64,000 nt of DNA from Lentisphaerota bacterium (GTDB lineage Bacteria; Verrucomicrobiota; Lentisphaeria; Victivallales; Victivallaceae): contig SUWJ01000008.1 of NCBI GenBank assembly GCA_015061545.1, forward strand, positions 19,996 through 83,995. The letters are read 5' to 3'. The notes under the pieces are model-generated. The model had not been told where the DNA came from and ran no database searches. It saw only the letters and a program-made list of their open reading frames with translations. Below, piece after piece: positions 26,128-35,602 of this stretch. The translations under genes were made by a program, and so were the position numbers. How positions within the stretch are numbered: position 1 is the first letter of the stretch; every line of letters begins with the position of its first letter.

Positions 26128-28017
26128 ATGGAAAATAAAAATATTGACCATCTGCTCGATTCTCTGCAAAAAAAGAACGCTTCTGCTGCGGAAGAATTTT
26201 CCGGCGCCGAAGAGTTCAAAAGCCGCTTTTTTGAACGGATCAGACAGGAAAAACAGCGCTCTTACCGCCGCTTGAGATTCTACACCGTCTGGAGTGCCGC
26301 CGCTTGCGTGGTATTGGGTACAGTACTGCTGCCGCTGCTTATGCCGGAAAAACAAACTTACGAACCTGATACATCAAAAGCATCGGCCCCGCCCGAACAT
26401 ATTATTCCCGTTATTCCCGCCGCAGCAGTTACCGACCGTACGGCTGCAACAGCCTCAAAAGAAGCATTGCCGCCACCGGAAGAAGCTGTTGCCGAAGTTA
26501 TGGTGCATGACGCGGTAAATACAGTCAGCGCCCCCATGCGTCTTTCCAAGAAAGCGCCGATGTTGCAAGCGCCCGCAGCTGCATTTGCAGCGCCGAGCGT
26601 AAAATTCAACACTTCCGAGTATAAAAGTTTTACCGAAAACAACTTTGTCAATGTCAAAGACCGGAGTCTTTCCACTTTCGGCGCCGATGTTGATACTGCC
26701 AGTTACACCAATATGCGTCATTGGCTGACCAGACGGCACCAGCTGCCGCCCGCGGATGCGGTGCGTACCGAAGAATTGATCAACTTCTTCCGTTACGACT
26801 ATCCGGCTCCGGCTGACGGCGAAAAATTCAGCGTGAGTTTTGAAACCGCCACCGCCCCGTGGCAGGATAAACACAAGCTGGTGCTTATAGGCGTACAGGC
26901 TGCCAATCTGCCAAGTCAGGAACTGCCGCCGGCGAACTATGTTTTTCTGGTGGATAACTCGGGCAGTATGTACGACGAAATGGAAAAAGTCATCACCGCC
27001 TTGACCGGTTTGATCGGTGAACTGCGCAGCGAAGATCGCCTCAGCCTGATAACTTACGGCGGCGGAGTCGATATTCTGCTGGACGGCATCAGCGCCAAAG
27101 ATAAAGCGGTTGCGCTGCAAAAAGTCCGGCAGCTCGTTTCCGACGGCTACACTCCCGGCGGCGAAGCGATACAAAAGGCTTATCAACTTGCCCGCAAACA
27201 CTTTATCAAAAAAGGCAACAACCGCATAGTGCTGATTACCGACGGTGACTTCAATGTGGGTGTTTCCAGCGAAGCAGAATTAGTGCAGATGGTCAGCCGC
27301 GAACGAAATAGCCTCATATATTTGAGTGTTTTCGGTATGGGCGACGGCAATTATCACGAAAACAAGCTCAAGATGCTCGCCAATAAAGGTAACGGCAATT
27401 ACTACTATGTGGACAGCCTCCGCGAAGCCTCCAACGCTATGAAAGCGTGTTTTGCCAACCGTATGTTTGCCATTGCCAGAGATGTGAAATTTCAGATCGA
27501 ATTCAACCCCGCGCGGGTCAAAGCCTACCGCTTGCTGGGCTATGAGCTGCGCAAACTTGAAGATCGGGATTTTAATGACGACACCAAAGATGCCGGGGAA
27601 GTCGGAGTGGATCATCAAGTAACTGTCATATACGAAATCGTGCCGGTTGATGCTCCCGAAGGCAGTGCTGACGGCGGCGAGGTGGATAAGCTCAAATATC
27701 AAACCGTGATCACGGGCAACTCCTCCGAACTGCTGACTTGCAAGATCCGCTATCAGGATCCTGCGGAAAACCGCCCGAGCGAACTGAGAAGTTTTGTGCT
27801 GGCTGATTACACAGCTCCCGGCAACAATCTGCGCTGGGCTTCGGCGGCGGCAGAATTTGCCATGCTGCTGAAAAATTCAAAACACAAAGGCAATGCCTCC
27901 TACCGTTCGCTGCTGAACCGTGCCAGAATCGCTCTGGGCAGCGATGAAGACGGCAAACGCGCCGAGTTTCTGACGCTGGTCCGCATTGCTGCAGAATTAT
28001 CCGATGCGCTCAAGTAA
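26128..28017 (+). CDS. Membrane-anchored von Willebrand factor A protein (YfbK-like), probable sigma-factor partner
   Basis: 629 residues. A 48-residue charged cytosolic N-terminus, one membrane helix (about 50-70), a Pro/Ala-rich spacer (75-150), a YfbK N-terminal domain (FSTFGADVDTAS-type segment near 185), and a vWA domain with the full MIDAS DNSGSM (about 275), then TYGGG and TDGDFNVG, followed by a YfbK C-terminal domain (VKAYRLLGYE, SELRSFVLADY). The orientation puts the metal-ion adhesion domain outside the cytosol. The position 3 bases after an ECF sigma gene suggests that the cytosolic tail controls the sigma factor, but the tail has no HxxxCxxC anti-sigma zinc motif. A terminator follows. 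Confidence 0.88.
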   Translation: MENKNIDHLLDSLQKKNASAAEEFSGAEEFKSRFFERIRQEKQRSYRRLRFYTVWSAAACVVLGTVLLPLLMPEKQTYEPDTSKASAPPEHIIPVIPAAAVTDRTAATASKEALPPPEEAVAEVMVHDAVNTVSAPMRLSKKAPMLQAPAAAFAAPSVKFNTSEYKSFTENNFVNVKDRSLSTFGADVDTASYTNMRHWLTRRHQLPPADAVRTEELINFFRYDYPAPADGEKFSVSFETATAPWQDKHKLVLIGVQAANLPSQELPPANYVFLVDNSGSMYDEMEKVITALTGLIGELRSEDRLSLITYGGGVDILLDGISAKDKAVALQKVRQLVSDGYTPGGEAIQKAYQLARKHFIKKGNNRIVLITDGDFNVGVSSEAELVQMVSRERNSLIYLSVFGMGDGNYHENKLKMLANKGNGNYYYVDSLREASNAMKACFANRMFAIARDVKFQIEFNPARVKAYRLLGYELRKLEDRDFNDDTKDAGEVGVDHQVTVIYEIVPVDAPEGSADGGEVDKLKYQTVITGNSSELLTCKIRYQDPAENRPSELRSFVLADYTAPGNNLRWASAAAEFAMLLKNSKHKGNASYRSLLNRARIALGSDEDGKRAEFLTLVRIAAELSDALK

Positions 28018-28055
28018 AATCCGCTGCTGAAAACACGCTTCAAACCAGCAAAAGC

Positions 28056-28093
28056 GCTGTCGGGAGTTTAACAGCTCCCGGCAGCATTTTTTT
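28056..28093 (+). terminator. Intrinsic terminator of the sigma/vWA operon
   Basis: An 11-bp stem with one G-T pair (28056-28066 with 28075-28085) is followed by T7 at 28087-28093. Confidence 0.9.
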
Positions 28094-28200
28094 ACGCGGA
28101 ATAAAAACAGGTTTGTACAGTTGTAAACTGGAAAAATCGACGCTGTTGTGGTATATTATAATGTTTGTTTTAACCGCAAATTTTATAACCAAGGAGCACT

Positions 28201-29454
28201 ATGAGCAAGTTTGATAAAATCGTGATCCCCGCCGGGGATAAAATAACCGCCGATGCCAACGGCAAACTGCAAGTATCTGACCAGCCGATCGTGGCGTTTA
28301 TCGAGGGCGATGGCACCGGTCCTGACATTACCAAAGCCAGTATGCACATCTGGAACAGCGCGGTGGAAAAAGCCTATAACGGCAAGCGCAAGATCGCGTG
28401 GATGGAAGTCTTTGCCGGCGAAAAAGCCAACGCAGTCTACGGCAAAGATCTCTGGCTGCCCGATGAAACGGTGGAAGCTATACGCGAATATCTGGTGGCG
28501 ATCAAAGGGCCTCTGACCACTCCCGTCGGCGGCGGGATCCGTTCGCTGAACGTGGCGCTGCGCCAAATGCTCGATCTCTACGTATGTCTGCGTCCGGTGC
28601 GCTATTTCAAAGGTGTACCTTCACCCGTCAAAGAACCCGAAAAGACCGATATGGTGATCTTCCGTGAAAACTCCGAAGATATTTACGCGGGCATCGAATG
28701 GATGGCTGGCACGCCTGAAGCGGAAAAAGTTATCGAATTTCTCCGGAAAGAGATGAATGTTACCAAGATCCGTTTCCCCGAAAGCAGCTCCATTGGCATC
28801 AAACCCGTCAGCAAAGACGGTTCCGAAAGATTGGTGCGGGCAGCTATGGAATATGCCATCAAGCAGAACCGCCGCAACGTTACTCTGGTGCATAAAGGCA
28901 ATATCATGAAGTTCACCGAAGGCGGCTTCAAAAACTGGGGCTACGATCTGGTGCGCAAAGAGTTTGCCGATGTGGCAGTTCCCGCTCCTGACTGCGACTG
29001 GAAAGCTCCCGAAGGCAAGATCCTGGTCAAAGACTGCATTTGCGACGCATTTTTGCAGCAGATCCTGACCCGGCCTGATGAATACGACGTGGTTGCCACG
29101 CTGAATCTGAACGGCGATTATGTATCTGACGCGCTGGCTGCCTGCGTGGGCGGTATCGGGATCGCCCCCGGTGCCAACATCAACTACGTTACCGGTCATG
29201 CGCTTTTTGAAGCCACCCACGGCACGGCGCCGAAATACGCCAATCTGGATAAGGTCAACCCCAGTTCGCTGGCGCTTTCGGGCGAAATGCTGCTGCGTCA
29301 CATCGGCTGGAACGAAGCTGCCGATCTGGTAACGCAGGGTATTGAACGCGCTATTCAGGACAAGGTAGTGACCTACGACTTCGCCCGTCTGATGGAAAAT
29401 GCGACCGAAGTAAGCTGCTCGGGCTTTGCCAAAGCGGTGGTTGAACGTATGTAA
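28201..29454 (+). CDS. icd: NADP-dependent isocitrate dehydrogenase
   Basis: 417 residues, close to the E. coli Icd type. It oxidises isocitrate to 2-oxoglutarate and CO2 with NADP in the TCA cycle. The substrate loop [20 protein letters not shown] is identical in pattern to E. coli Icd and includes the regulatory serine. [26 protein letters not shown] and the NADP-selecting Lys-Tyr in HGTAPKYA are present. AAGGAG lies 6 bases before the ATG. Single gene between two terminators. Confidence 0.96.
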   Translation: MSKFDKIVIPAGDKITADANGKLQVSDQPIVAFIEGDGTGPDITKASMHIWNSAVEKAYNGKRKIAWMEVFAGEKANAVYGKDLWLPDETVEAIREYLVAIKGPLTTPVGGGIRSLNVALRQMLDLYVCLRPVRYFKGVPSPVKEPEKTDMVIFRENSEDIYAGIEWMAGTPEAEKVIEFLRKEMNVTKIRFPESSSIGIKPVSKDGSERLVRAAMEYAIKQNRRNVTLVHKGNIMKFTEGGFKNWGYDLVRKEFADVAVPAPDCDWKAPEGKILVKDCICDAFLQQILTRPDEYDVVATLNLNGDYVSDALAACVGGIGIAPGANINYVTGHALFEATHGTAPKYANLDKVNPSSLALSGEMLLRHIGWNEAADLVTQGIERAIQDKVVTYDFARLMENATEVSCSGFAKAVVERM

Positions 29455-29460
29455 AAAATT

Positions 29461-29489
29461 TCCGGCGGAGAAAAAAATGCTCCGCCGGA
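29461..29489 (+). terminator. Terminator hairpin after icd
   Basis: A perfect 10-bp GC-rich stem (29461-29470 with 29480-29489, TCCGGCGGAG/CTCCGCCGGA) starts 7 bases after the icd stop. The T tract is interrupted (TTGGTTTGTATTTTATTT), so termination may be partial and allow read-through into the EIIA-CBS gene. Confidence 0.75.
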
Positions 29490-29530
29490 TTGGTTTGTAT
29501 TTTATTTGAGAAGTTTTGCAGAGGTCTGCA

Positions 29531-30427
29531 ATGAAATTTGTTTCGATGCTTGACGAGGAATTGCTGTTGGATCATATCCCCGGCAATTCAAGGGAAGAAG
29601 TTTACAGTTGGATGCTGGACAAGCTGGCACTTTACGCCGAGCTTGAGCTGGATAAGGAAAATCTGGTTGCCGCCATGTGCAAACATGAAGATGCGGCAGG
29701 AACTTTGCTGGACGGTTTGGCCATGCCGCACGTCCGCGACGAAAAACTCAACGACCTTTACATTGTGGTCGGTCTGCCCGAAAATCCGTCGGCAGTCAAC
29801 GGCAAAGTGATCTTTATGACCCTTATCGGCGAAAATATGTCCGATATCTACTTGAAAGTAATCTCTACGCTGGCAAGATTCCTGAGCAAACCTGAATGTG
29901 CTGCCGAATTTATTCTGGCGGCTGATACGGGTAAAACTGCATTTTGGGATTATTTGCAGAAAAGCGATATAAAGCTGCGTAACGTAGTCTGCGCCGAAGA
30001 CGTAATGAGTCCTGCCGATGTTTTTCTGCAGCAAAGCGCTCCGTTATCGAAAGCATTTGACCTCTTCAACAGCACCCATCGCCGTTTTCTGCCGGTGGTC
30101 AACAGCGCGGGGGAACTGGTGGGGGAACTTTCTGCCCGCAAAGTGGTCAGAAGCTTTTTCCCTGAATATGTTTTTATGATGGAAAACCTTAATTTCCTCA
30201 ACGATTTTGCTGTTTTCAACGAAATTTTCCAATCGGAACATTCTCTGCCGGTTGCGCAGTATATGGATCACGAACCGCCTTGCGCCCATTTGGATACACC
30301 TTTGGTTCAGCTTACGCTGCTGCTGACTAAAACCAATGCCGGAAACGTTTATGTGGTGGATAAAGAAAAACACCTGAAAGGGATCTTTTCCATAGATAAT
30401 GTTATAAGCAAAGTATTACGGGGTTGA
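29531..30427 (+). CDS. PTS EIIA (type 2/Ntr-like) domain fused to two CBS domains
   Basis: 298 residues from the ATG at 29531 (MKFVSMLDEELL), with AGAGG upstream. Residues 1-145 form an EIIA domain of the fructose/nitrogen class: the phospho-acceptor is His67 in LLDGLAMPHVRD. Residues 155-298 are a CBS pair (AEDVMSPADVFLQ ... LPVVNSAGELVGELSARKV; the second ends VYVVDKEKHLKGIFSIDNVI), which normally binds adenine nucleotides. No sugar-specific EIIB or EIIC is near, so this is a regulatory rather than a transport EIIA. The next gene, a permease, begins 8 bases after the stop, pointing to control of that transporter by phosphorylation and energy state. Confidence 0.9.
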   Translation: MKFVSMLDEELLLDHIPGNSREEVYSWMLDKLALYAELELDKENLVAAMCKHEDAAGTLLDGLAMPHVRDEKLNDLYIVVGLPENPSAVNGKVIFMTLIGENMSDIYLKVISTLARFLSKPECAAEFILAADTGKTAFWDYLQKSDIKLRNVVCAEDVMSPADVFLQQSAPLSKAFDLFNSTHRRFLPVVNSAGELVGELSARKVVRSFFPEYVFMMENLNFLNDFAVFNEIFQSEHSLPVAQYMDHEPPCAHLDTPLVQLTLLLTKTNAGNVYVVDKEKHLKGIFSIDNVISKVLRG

Positions 30428-30435
30428 GGGTTATT

Positions 30436-31755
30436 ATGGATTGGACTTTCTGGATAGGCACAATAATTTTTGTTGCCACATATATACTTATTGCCAGCGA
30501 AAAAGTGCACAAAGTGATTTGTGCGCTGGGCGGAGCATCGCTGATGTTTATCTGCGTGCTGGGCAAAAAAGGCCACAGCGATTTGGATGCTTTTGCCAGC
30601 AACGTAAATTTTGACGTTATCTTCACTTTGTGCGGCATGATGATTCTGGTCAACATATTGAGTACCACGGGGTTATTTCAGTATGTAGCGATCAAATGCG
30701 CCAAGCTGGCAAAAGGCAGTCCGCTGAAAATGCTTATACTGCTCTCTCTGGCAACGGCGTTTATGTCGGCATTTCTGGATAACGTAACTACGATTCTGCT
30801 GGTGGCACCGGTAACGCTGCTGGTCTGCTCACAGCTGGGTGTATCGCCGCTGCCGTTCCTGATGGCGGAAACGCTCTCCAGCAATATCGGCGGAACTGCC
30901 ACGTTGATCGGGGACCCGCCCAACCTGATAATCGGCTCCTTTGTAAAATTGGACTTTATGGCATTTATCGTCAATCTGACGCCGTTTATTGTCATAATAA
31001 TGGCAATTTATATGCTGATCCTCTTTTTTTACTATCGCAAAAAACTTTATGTAACGATCGAAAAGCGCGCCAGAATCATGGAACTGGACGAACGCGCTGC
31101 CATTACCGACGCTAAAAAAATGCGGCGCGGCTTGTTCGTAATCGTGCTGACCATCGCCGGATTCCTCTCCCACAGCGCAACGGGGTTGGAACCGGGCGTA
31201 GTGGCAATGGCCGGGGCAGCGCTGGCGTTGGCGATCTGCAAAGTAGATATTGAAAAAGCGCTGGAAAAGGTCGAATGGGTCACGCTGTTCTTCTTCATCG
31301 GATTGTTCGTTCTTGTATCAGGTGCCAACGAATGCGGCCTGATCGGAGTTATCGGCAACGGGTTATCGGTCATGAACGATATCCACCCGCTGGCGGTAAT
31401 ATTGATCGTGATGTGGGTTTGCGGCTGCGCTGCGGCGGTAACCAACAACGTATCGTTCACAGCGGCAGTAGTGTCGATCATCGCCCTGTTTATGGAAAAA
31501 GCACCGACTTTCAGCGGCAACGAGATCCTCTGCGATCTTATGTGGTGGGGGCTGGCGCTGGCAGTCTGTCTGGGCGGCAACGGCTCGCTGGTCGGAGCGG
31601 CTGCCAACCTGGTTACGGCCGGATTGGCGGAAAAAGCCGGCTATAAGATCACGTTCAGCACGTTTTTGCGCTACGGCTTGCCGGTAACGGCCGGCAGCAT
31701 GATTTGCGCCAGTATCTATATAGTTATCCGTTATGCTTATCAGGTGGGATTTTAA
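30436..31755 (+). CDS. ArsB/NhaD/SLC13-type ion permease
   Basis: 439 residues from the ATG at 30436 (GAGGG 5 bases upstream) with about 10-12 membrane helices. Signature repeats of the ion-transporter superfamily: AFLDNVTTILLVAPVTLL, SSNIGGTATLIGDPPNLII (first half) and VTNNVSFTAAVVSII, CLGGNGSLVGAAANLV (second half, inverted repeat). Members move sodium, arsenite or dicarboxylates; the substrate cannot be told from sequence. Cotranscribed with the preceding EIIA-CBS gene and the following GNAT gene. Confidence 0.9.
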   Translation: MDWTFWIGTIIFVATYILIASEKVHKVICALGGASLMFICVLGKKGHSDLDAFASNVNFDVIFTLCGMMILVNILSTTGLFQYVAIKCAKLAKGSPLKMLILLSLATAFMSAFLDNVTTILLVAPVTLLVCSQLGVSPLPFLMAETLSSNIGGTATLIGDPPNLIIGSFVKLDFMAFIVNLTPFIVIIMAIYMLILFFYYRKKLYVTIEKRARIMELDERAAITDAKKMRRGLFVIVLTIAGFLSHSATGLEPGVVAMAGAALALAICKVDIEKALEKVEWVTLFFFIGLFVLVSGANECGLIGVIGNGLSVMNDIHPLAVILIVMWVCGCAAAVTNNVSFTAAVVSIIALFMEKAPTFSGNEILCDLMWWGLALAVCLGGNGSLVGAAANLVTAGLAEKAGYKITFSTFLRYGLPVTAGSMICASIYIVIRYAYQVGF

Positions 31756-31758
31756 CCA

Positions 31759-32184
31759 TTGAACGGTATAAAGACAGTTATTCTTAAAGAACTTACGCTC
31801 CGGCAGCAGCAGGAACTGCTGGAGCTGTTTGTCGAAGCAGAATTTGCCGATGTTGGCGATGGAGTTCAATGGCTTGCCGATGCAGTCAAAAACTCGCTGC
31901 TTGCAGTCGGAGCGCTGGATGAAGCCGGTCACTTGATCGGCTTTGCCCGTGCTTTGGGTGACGGTTCAAGCGATTGTTACATTCAAGATGTAACTGTCAA
32001 AAACAGCTTCCGCCGACGGGGGATAGGCGGCGAGCTGGTCAAATTCCTGCTGCAAGAGCTGCAAGCACGCAACATCGACTGGATCGGCTTGATCGCCACG
32101 CCGGGCAAAGCGGAATTCTATCGTCAGCTCGGCTTTGAAGTCATGACCGGCTTTACCCCCATGCGCTGGAAAAACAATTCCTGA
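31759..32184 (+). CDS. GNAT-family N-acetyltransferase
   Basis: 141 residues. The only plausible start is TTG at 31759, 3 bases after the permease stop, with GGTGGG upstream. The acetyl-CoA-binding motif A is IQDVTVKNSFRRRGIGGELV, and the family's end pattern KAEFYRQLGFEV is present. The acceptor is unknown. Probably the last gene of the EIIA-CBS/permease operon. Confidence 0.87.
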   Translation: MNGIKTVILKELTLRQQQELLELFVEAEFADVGDGVQWLADAVKNSLLAVGALDEAGHLIGFARALGDGSSDCYIQDVTVKNSFRRRGIGGELVKFLLQELQARNIDWIGLIATPGKAEFYRQLGFEVMTGFTPMRWKNNS

Positions 32185-32276
32185 CCGACTGTTCAAACGT
32201 TGTTCAGGCAACATAGCCCAACAGCAATTATATTGATTTCCCTTCCCCTTCAAACTTATTACTCCGGATTAATCAA

Positions 32277-32314
32277 CAAAAAAAGCGGAGCTGAAAACTT
32301 GTTTCAACCCCGCT
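32277..32314 (-). terminator. Intrinsic terminator of the oxidoreductase gene
   Basis: On the minus strand, arms at 32314-32302 and 32296-32284 pair with a few mismatches and are followed by T7. It lies 20 bases after the oxidoreductase stop. Confidence 0.8.
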
Positions 32315-32333
32315 GAAATATCGGAAAGATATT

Positions 32334-33404
32334 TTACTTATTGCACTTGCCGCAAATCTTGACCGGCGCACCGGACTGAGCAGATTTGTAAATGCTGCAA
32401 ATAAGTTCAACCGCACGACGACCTTCCAAGCCGGAGAGTTCCACCTCTTTCTGACCAGCCAGAATCGCATCGGCAAGATCTTCGATCTGCACGCGGTGAC
32501 CTTCGCTGGAAATCGCCATGGGGTCGCCCGCACCGCCGCCGGAGATGACCTCGCCAATGCCGAAATTCTTTCTGATTTCTTCGTCGCCGGGTTCATCGTT
32601 GACAAACTGCCAGCGGATGATCTTGTTATCTTCCAGCACCACGCTGCCCAGCGTACCGGAAATTTCAACCCGACGGGGGAAACCCGGAGCGCAGGATGTG
32701 GAACCTTCAATAGTCCCCAGAGCGCCATTTTTGAATTTAAGGATCGCCACCGCATTATCTTCGACCTCGATTCCGGTGTGCGAAAGCGTACCGGTCAGTG
32801 CCGAAACTTCTTCCACATCGCCATTCAGATAAAGCAGCAGGTCGATCGTGTGAATGCTCTGATTCATCAGTGCGCCGCCGCCATCCAGTGCCCAGGTGCC
32901 GCGCCAGGAGGCAGAGTCATAATATTTCTGCTCGCGGAACCATTTGCACTGCGCGCTCGCCAACACGATCTTACCGAACCGTCCGGCTTGGATCGCCTGC
33001 TTGATAAGTCCCACGTTTTTAACAAAACGGGACTGAAAAACACTCATCAAAATCACGCCCGACTGGTGGCAGGCATCAATGATTTCATCGGCTTTATCCG
33101 TGGTGACATCCAGCGGTTTTTCGCAAAGAATGTGTTTACCAGCCAACGCAGCAGGCACCGCCACCTTGCCATGGATCCCGGTGGGAGTGGCAATAGTCAC
33201 AGCTTCAACTTCCTTATCCGCCAGAAAACTTTCAAAATCAGCAGCAGCCCGCACATTGTATTTTTCGGCAAAAGCCTGAGCGCGTTCCGTCACCTGATCG
33301 AAAACCGCTACCAGTTCAGCGTTGCGGGATTTTTTAAGAGCATCCGCGTGCATAGTGGCAATCGCACCAGTACCGATGATTCCGAATTTAACTTTGTCAG
33401 CCAT
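32334..33404 (-). CDS. Gfo/Idh/MocA-family NAD(P)-dependent oxidoreductase
   Basis: 356 residues from the ATG at 33404 (MADKVKFGIIGTGAIATMHA) with GGAG 7 bases upstream; the longer frame to 33488 has no support. N-terminal Rossmann fold with GTGAIA, the EKPLDVT lysine motif and a C-terminal sugar-binding domain (WRGTWALDGGGALMNQSIHTID, with the catalytic-type His). Such enzymes oxidise inositols or hexoses. It stands in its own transcription unit beside the polysaccharide cluster; a link to UDP-sugar modification is possible but unproven. The sequence ends KICGKCNK. Confidence 0.92.
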   Translation of the reverse strand: MADKVKFGIIGTGAIATMHADALKKSRNAELVAVFDQVTERAQAFAEKYNVRAAADFESFLADKEVEAVTIATPTGIHGKVAVPAALAGKHILCEKPLDVTTDKADEIIDACHQSGVILMSVFQSRFVKNVGLIKQAIQAGRFGKIVLASAQCKWFREQKYYDSASWRGTWALDGGGALMNQSIHTIDLLLYLNGDVEEVSALTGTLSHTGIEVEDNAVAILKFKNGALGTIEGSTSCAPGFPRRVEISGTLGSVVLEDNKIIRWQFVNDEPGDEEIRKNFGIGEVISGGGAGDPMAISSEGHRVQIEDLADAILAGQKEVELSGLEGRRAVELICSIYKSAQSGAPVKICGKCNK

Positions 33405-33652
33405 ATAAAAACTCCAAAATTTAAGATTGTTGCCTGTTTTATGGTGAACCGTGTCAGCATTAAACTTCAAAGCCACCGACCCTATCACTCATACACGTTA
33501 TAAACATACCTTCTCCGCGCAAAAATGCAAATTTGAAAAGGTATTTTTTGCACATTTTTATTGATTATGCCCCCTCAGTTCATGGATAAATCGGTCGGCG
33601 GGTTCCGACGCAGACGATTGCAGCTTTACAAACAGCTGCGACAAACTTCACC

Positions 33653-34423
33653 TCAGGTGTTTTTACCCAATCTGCCGGACGATATCTTGCGCAATACAAA
33701 GCGGAATATTTTTCTGAACCAGCATTGTTTTTCCAGGTTGACCAGCTCCATAGTTGTATATGCGAGCTGATTTTTCAACACATAAACATCCAGCAACCGT
33801 TCACCAACGAAGCCGAACACCCTGGCATCGTACGCCGAATAAGCCGATATATCAAGGCGCTTTTCCAACTCAAAAAGGATTCCGAACAGCCATTGACAAT
33901 AGTTGTTGAAAAGATCCCGCCGCATCACAAACATATTGAAACGCGAACCGTAACTCCGTTGCATAACCTGATCGTAAGCTGCAAGGTAATCAGGAGCGAT
34001 GTCGGTTATAACCCGTCTGGTTACTTCCAGATCTTCCGCATGATGCGCGTGGATATACTGCTGATAGTTGCTTTCGATAAAATATTTCCGCGGCTTGGGC
34101 AATATCAGCGGAACTTGCTGCAGCGCCGCCGCCAAGTCAGCATATCCGGCAATGCGTTCAAACTTTTTGCCGCGGCGCTTTCCGGTAAAATAACGGCGGT
34201 AATGACACAATCCGTAATAATCAGCATGAAGATTTTTCCATGCCCAATAAAGCGCCGTCAACTCGCAATAATGGGGATTTTCAGCACTTATATTGTCATT
34301 TTCATCGTCGCGCTGATATCCCAGCGGCGGATTCAAAGCGCTGCCGGCTTGAACCGGCAAATAGATGTCATCCGCAGGAAACTGATATTTTTTATGAGTT
34401 GCAACAACGATTTTTATATCCAT
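33653..34423 (-). CDS. DUF4422 glycosyltransferase-like protein
   Basis: 256 residues. Typical DUF4422 opening (MDIKIVVATHKKYQFP, LQVGS-like PVQAGSAL) with DNISAENPHYCELTALYWAW and YYGLCHYRRYF, the core family signature. DUF4422 proteins occur in capsule and O-antigen loci and are treated as putative glycosyltransferases. It starts 8 bases after glf, so it is the last gene of the polysaccharide operon. Confidence 0.88.
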   Translation of the reverse strand: MDIKIVVATHKKYQFPADDIYLPVQAGSALNPPLGYQRDDENDNISAENPHYCELTALYWAWKNLHADYYGLCHYRRYFTGKRRGKKFERIAGYADLAAALQQVPLILPKPRKYFIESNYQQYIHAHHAEDLEVTRRVITDIAPDYLAAYDQVMQRSYGSRFNMFVMRRDLFNNYCQWLFGILFELEKRLDISAYSAYDARVFGFVGERLLDVYVLKNQLAYTTMELVNLEKQCWFRKIFRFVLRKISSGRLGKNT

Positions 34424-34431
34424 GATCCAAC

Positions 34432-35559
34432 TTAAAACCGGCTTTTAATCTTCTCAAAAGCCTCCAGCGCCGCTTCCACCGTATCGTCCATATCCAGATA
34501 TTTGTACAACCCAAGCCGTCCGCCGAAGACCACATTGGGCGCTTTTTCTGCCGCCATGGCTATATACTGATCGTACAATTGCTTGTTACGCTCAGTAAAT
34601 ACCGGATAATAGGGTTCGTCCCCGGCTTTGGCAAAGCGGGAAAACTCTTTGAAGATCAAAGTTTTGCCGGTATCCTGCCGTTCAGGGTGATAATGTTTGA
34701 ATTCGTGGATTCGGGTAAAGGGGACCGTTTCTTCGGCATAGTTCATTACAGTGGTTCCCTGATAGTCAGGATAATCAAAACGTTCCGCCGTAAAATCGAC
34801 CGTCCGCCACTCCAGCGCCCCCAGCGAGTAGTCGAAAAATTCGTCGATCGCCCCGGTGTAAAGCACCAGCGTATCCGCATTGACTTCGCCTTTGATATCC
34901 GCAAAATCGGTATTGAGTTTGACCGTAATGTTTTTGTGATCGACCAACCGTTCAAAAAGTTTGCCGTATCCATCCAGCGGAATACCTTCAAACTTATCGG
35001 CAAAATAGCGGTGATTGTAGTTATATCTGACCGGCAGACGGGTAATGATATCCGGCGAAAGCTCGGTGGGATCTTTTTCCCATTGCTTGATGGTGTAGCC
35101 GCGGAAAAAAGCCTCATAAAGCCCGCGTCCGATCAAAGAGATGGCTTTTTCTTCCAGATTGGCAGGATCGGTTATATTTTCTTTGGCGATTTCATTGGCG
35201 ATAAACTTTCTGGCATCTTCCGGCGACATGGCTTTGCGGAAATACTGATTGATGGAGCCAAGATTGATCGGCATGGTATAGACTTCATTTTTATAAGTGG
35301 TCAGCACGGTGTGCCGATACTCGTTGAACCCGGTAAAATTGCCGATATACTCCCAAACTTTTTCATTGGAAGTGTGGAAAATGTGCGAACCGTACTTATG
35401 ATACTCGACTCCGGTTTTCGGATCGACTTCGCTCCACGAATTACCGCCGATATGATTTCTGCGGTCAATTATTGTAACGGGCAAATCCAGCTGCGAAGCA
35501 ACCCGCTCCGCCACGACCGCACCATAAAACCCGCATCCGACCACCAAAAGTTTCTTCAT
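34432..35559 (-). CDS. glf: UDP-galactopyranose mutase
   Basis: Glf is an FAD enzyme that interconverts UDP-galactopyranose and UDP-galactofuranose. 375 residues from the ATG at 35559 (a GTG one codon earlier is also in frame). FAD-binding LLVVGCGFYGAVVAER and the acidic end at TIIDRRNHIGGNS; the substrate signature YGSHIFHTSNEKVW; FFRGYTIKQWEKDP; and the C-terminal VFGGRLGLYKYLDMDDTV are all in place. It implies galactofuranose in the surface polysaccharide made by this cluster. Confidence 0.96.
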   Translation of the reverse strand: MKKLLVVGCGFYGAVVAERVASQLDLPVTIIDRRNHIGGNSWSEVDPKTGVEYHKYGSHIFHTSNEKVWEYIGNFTGFNEYRHTVLTTYKNEVYTMPINLGSINQYFRKAMSPEDARKFIANEIAKENITDPANLEEKAISLIGRGLYEAFFRGYTIKQWEKDPTELSPDIITRLPVRYNYNHRYFADKFEGIPLDGYGKLFERLVDHKNITVKLNTDFADIKGEVNADTLVLYTGAIDEFFDYSLGALEWRTVDFTAERFDYPDYQGTTVMNYAEETVPFTRIHEFKHYHPERQDTGKTLIFKEFSRFAKAGDEPYYPVFTERNKQLYDQYIAMAAEKAPNVVFGGRLGLYKYLDMDDTVEAALEAFEKIKSRF

Positions 35560-35602
35560 CACTCAAACGCCTTTCAACTTATTATTTTCCCCGCCGGCAA
35601 AC

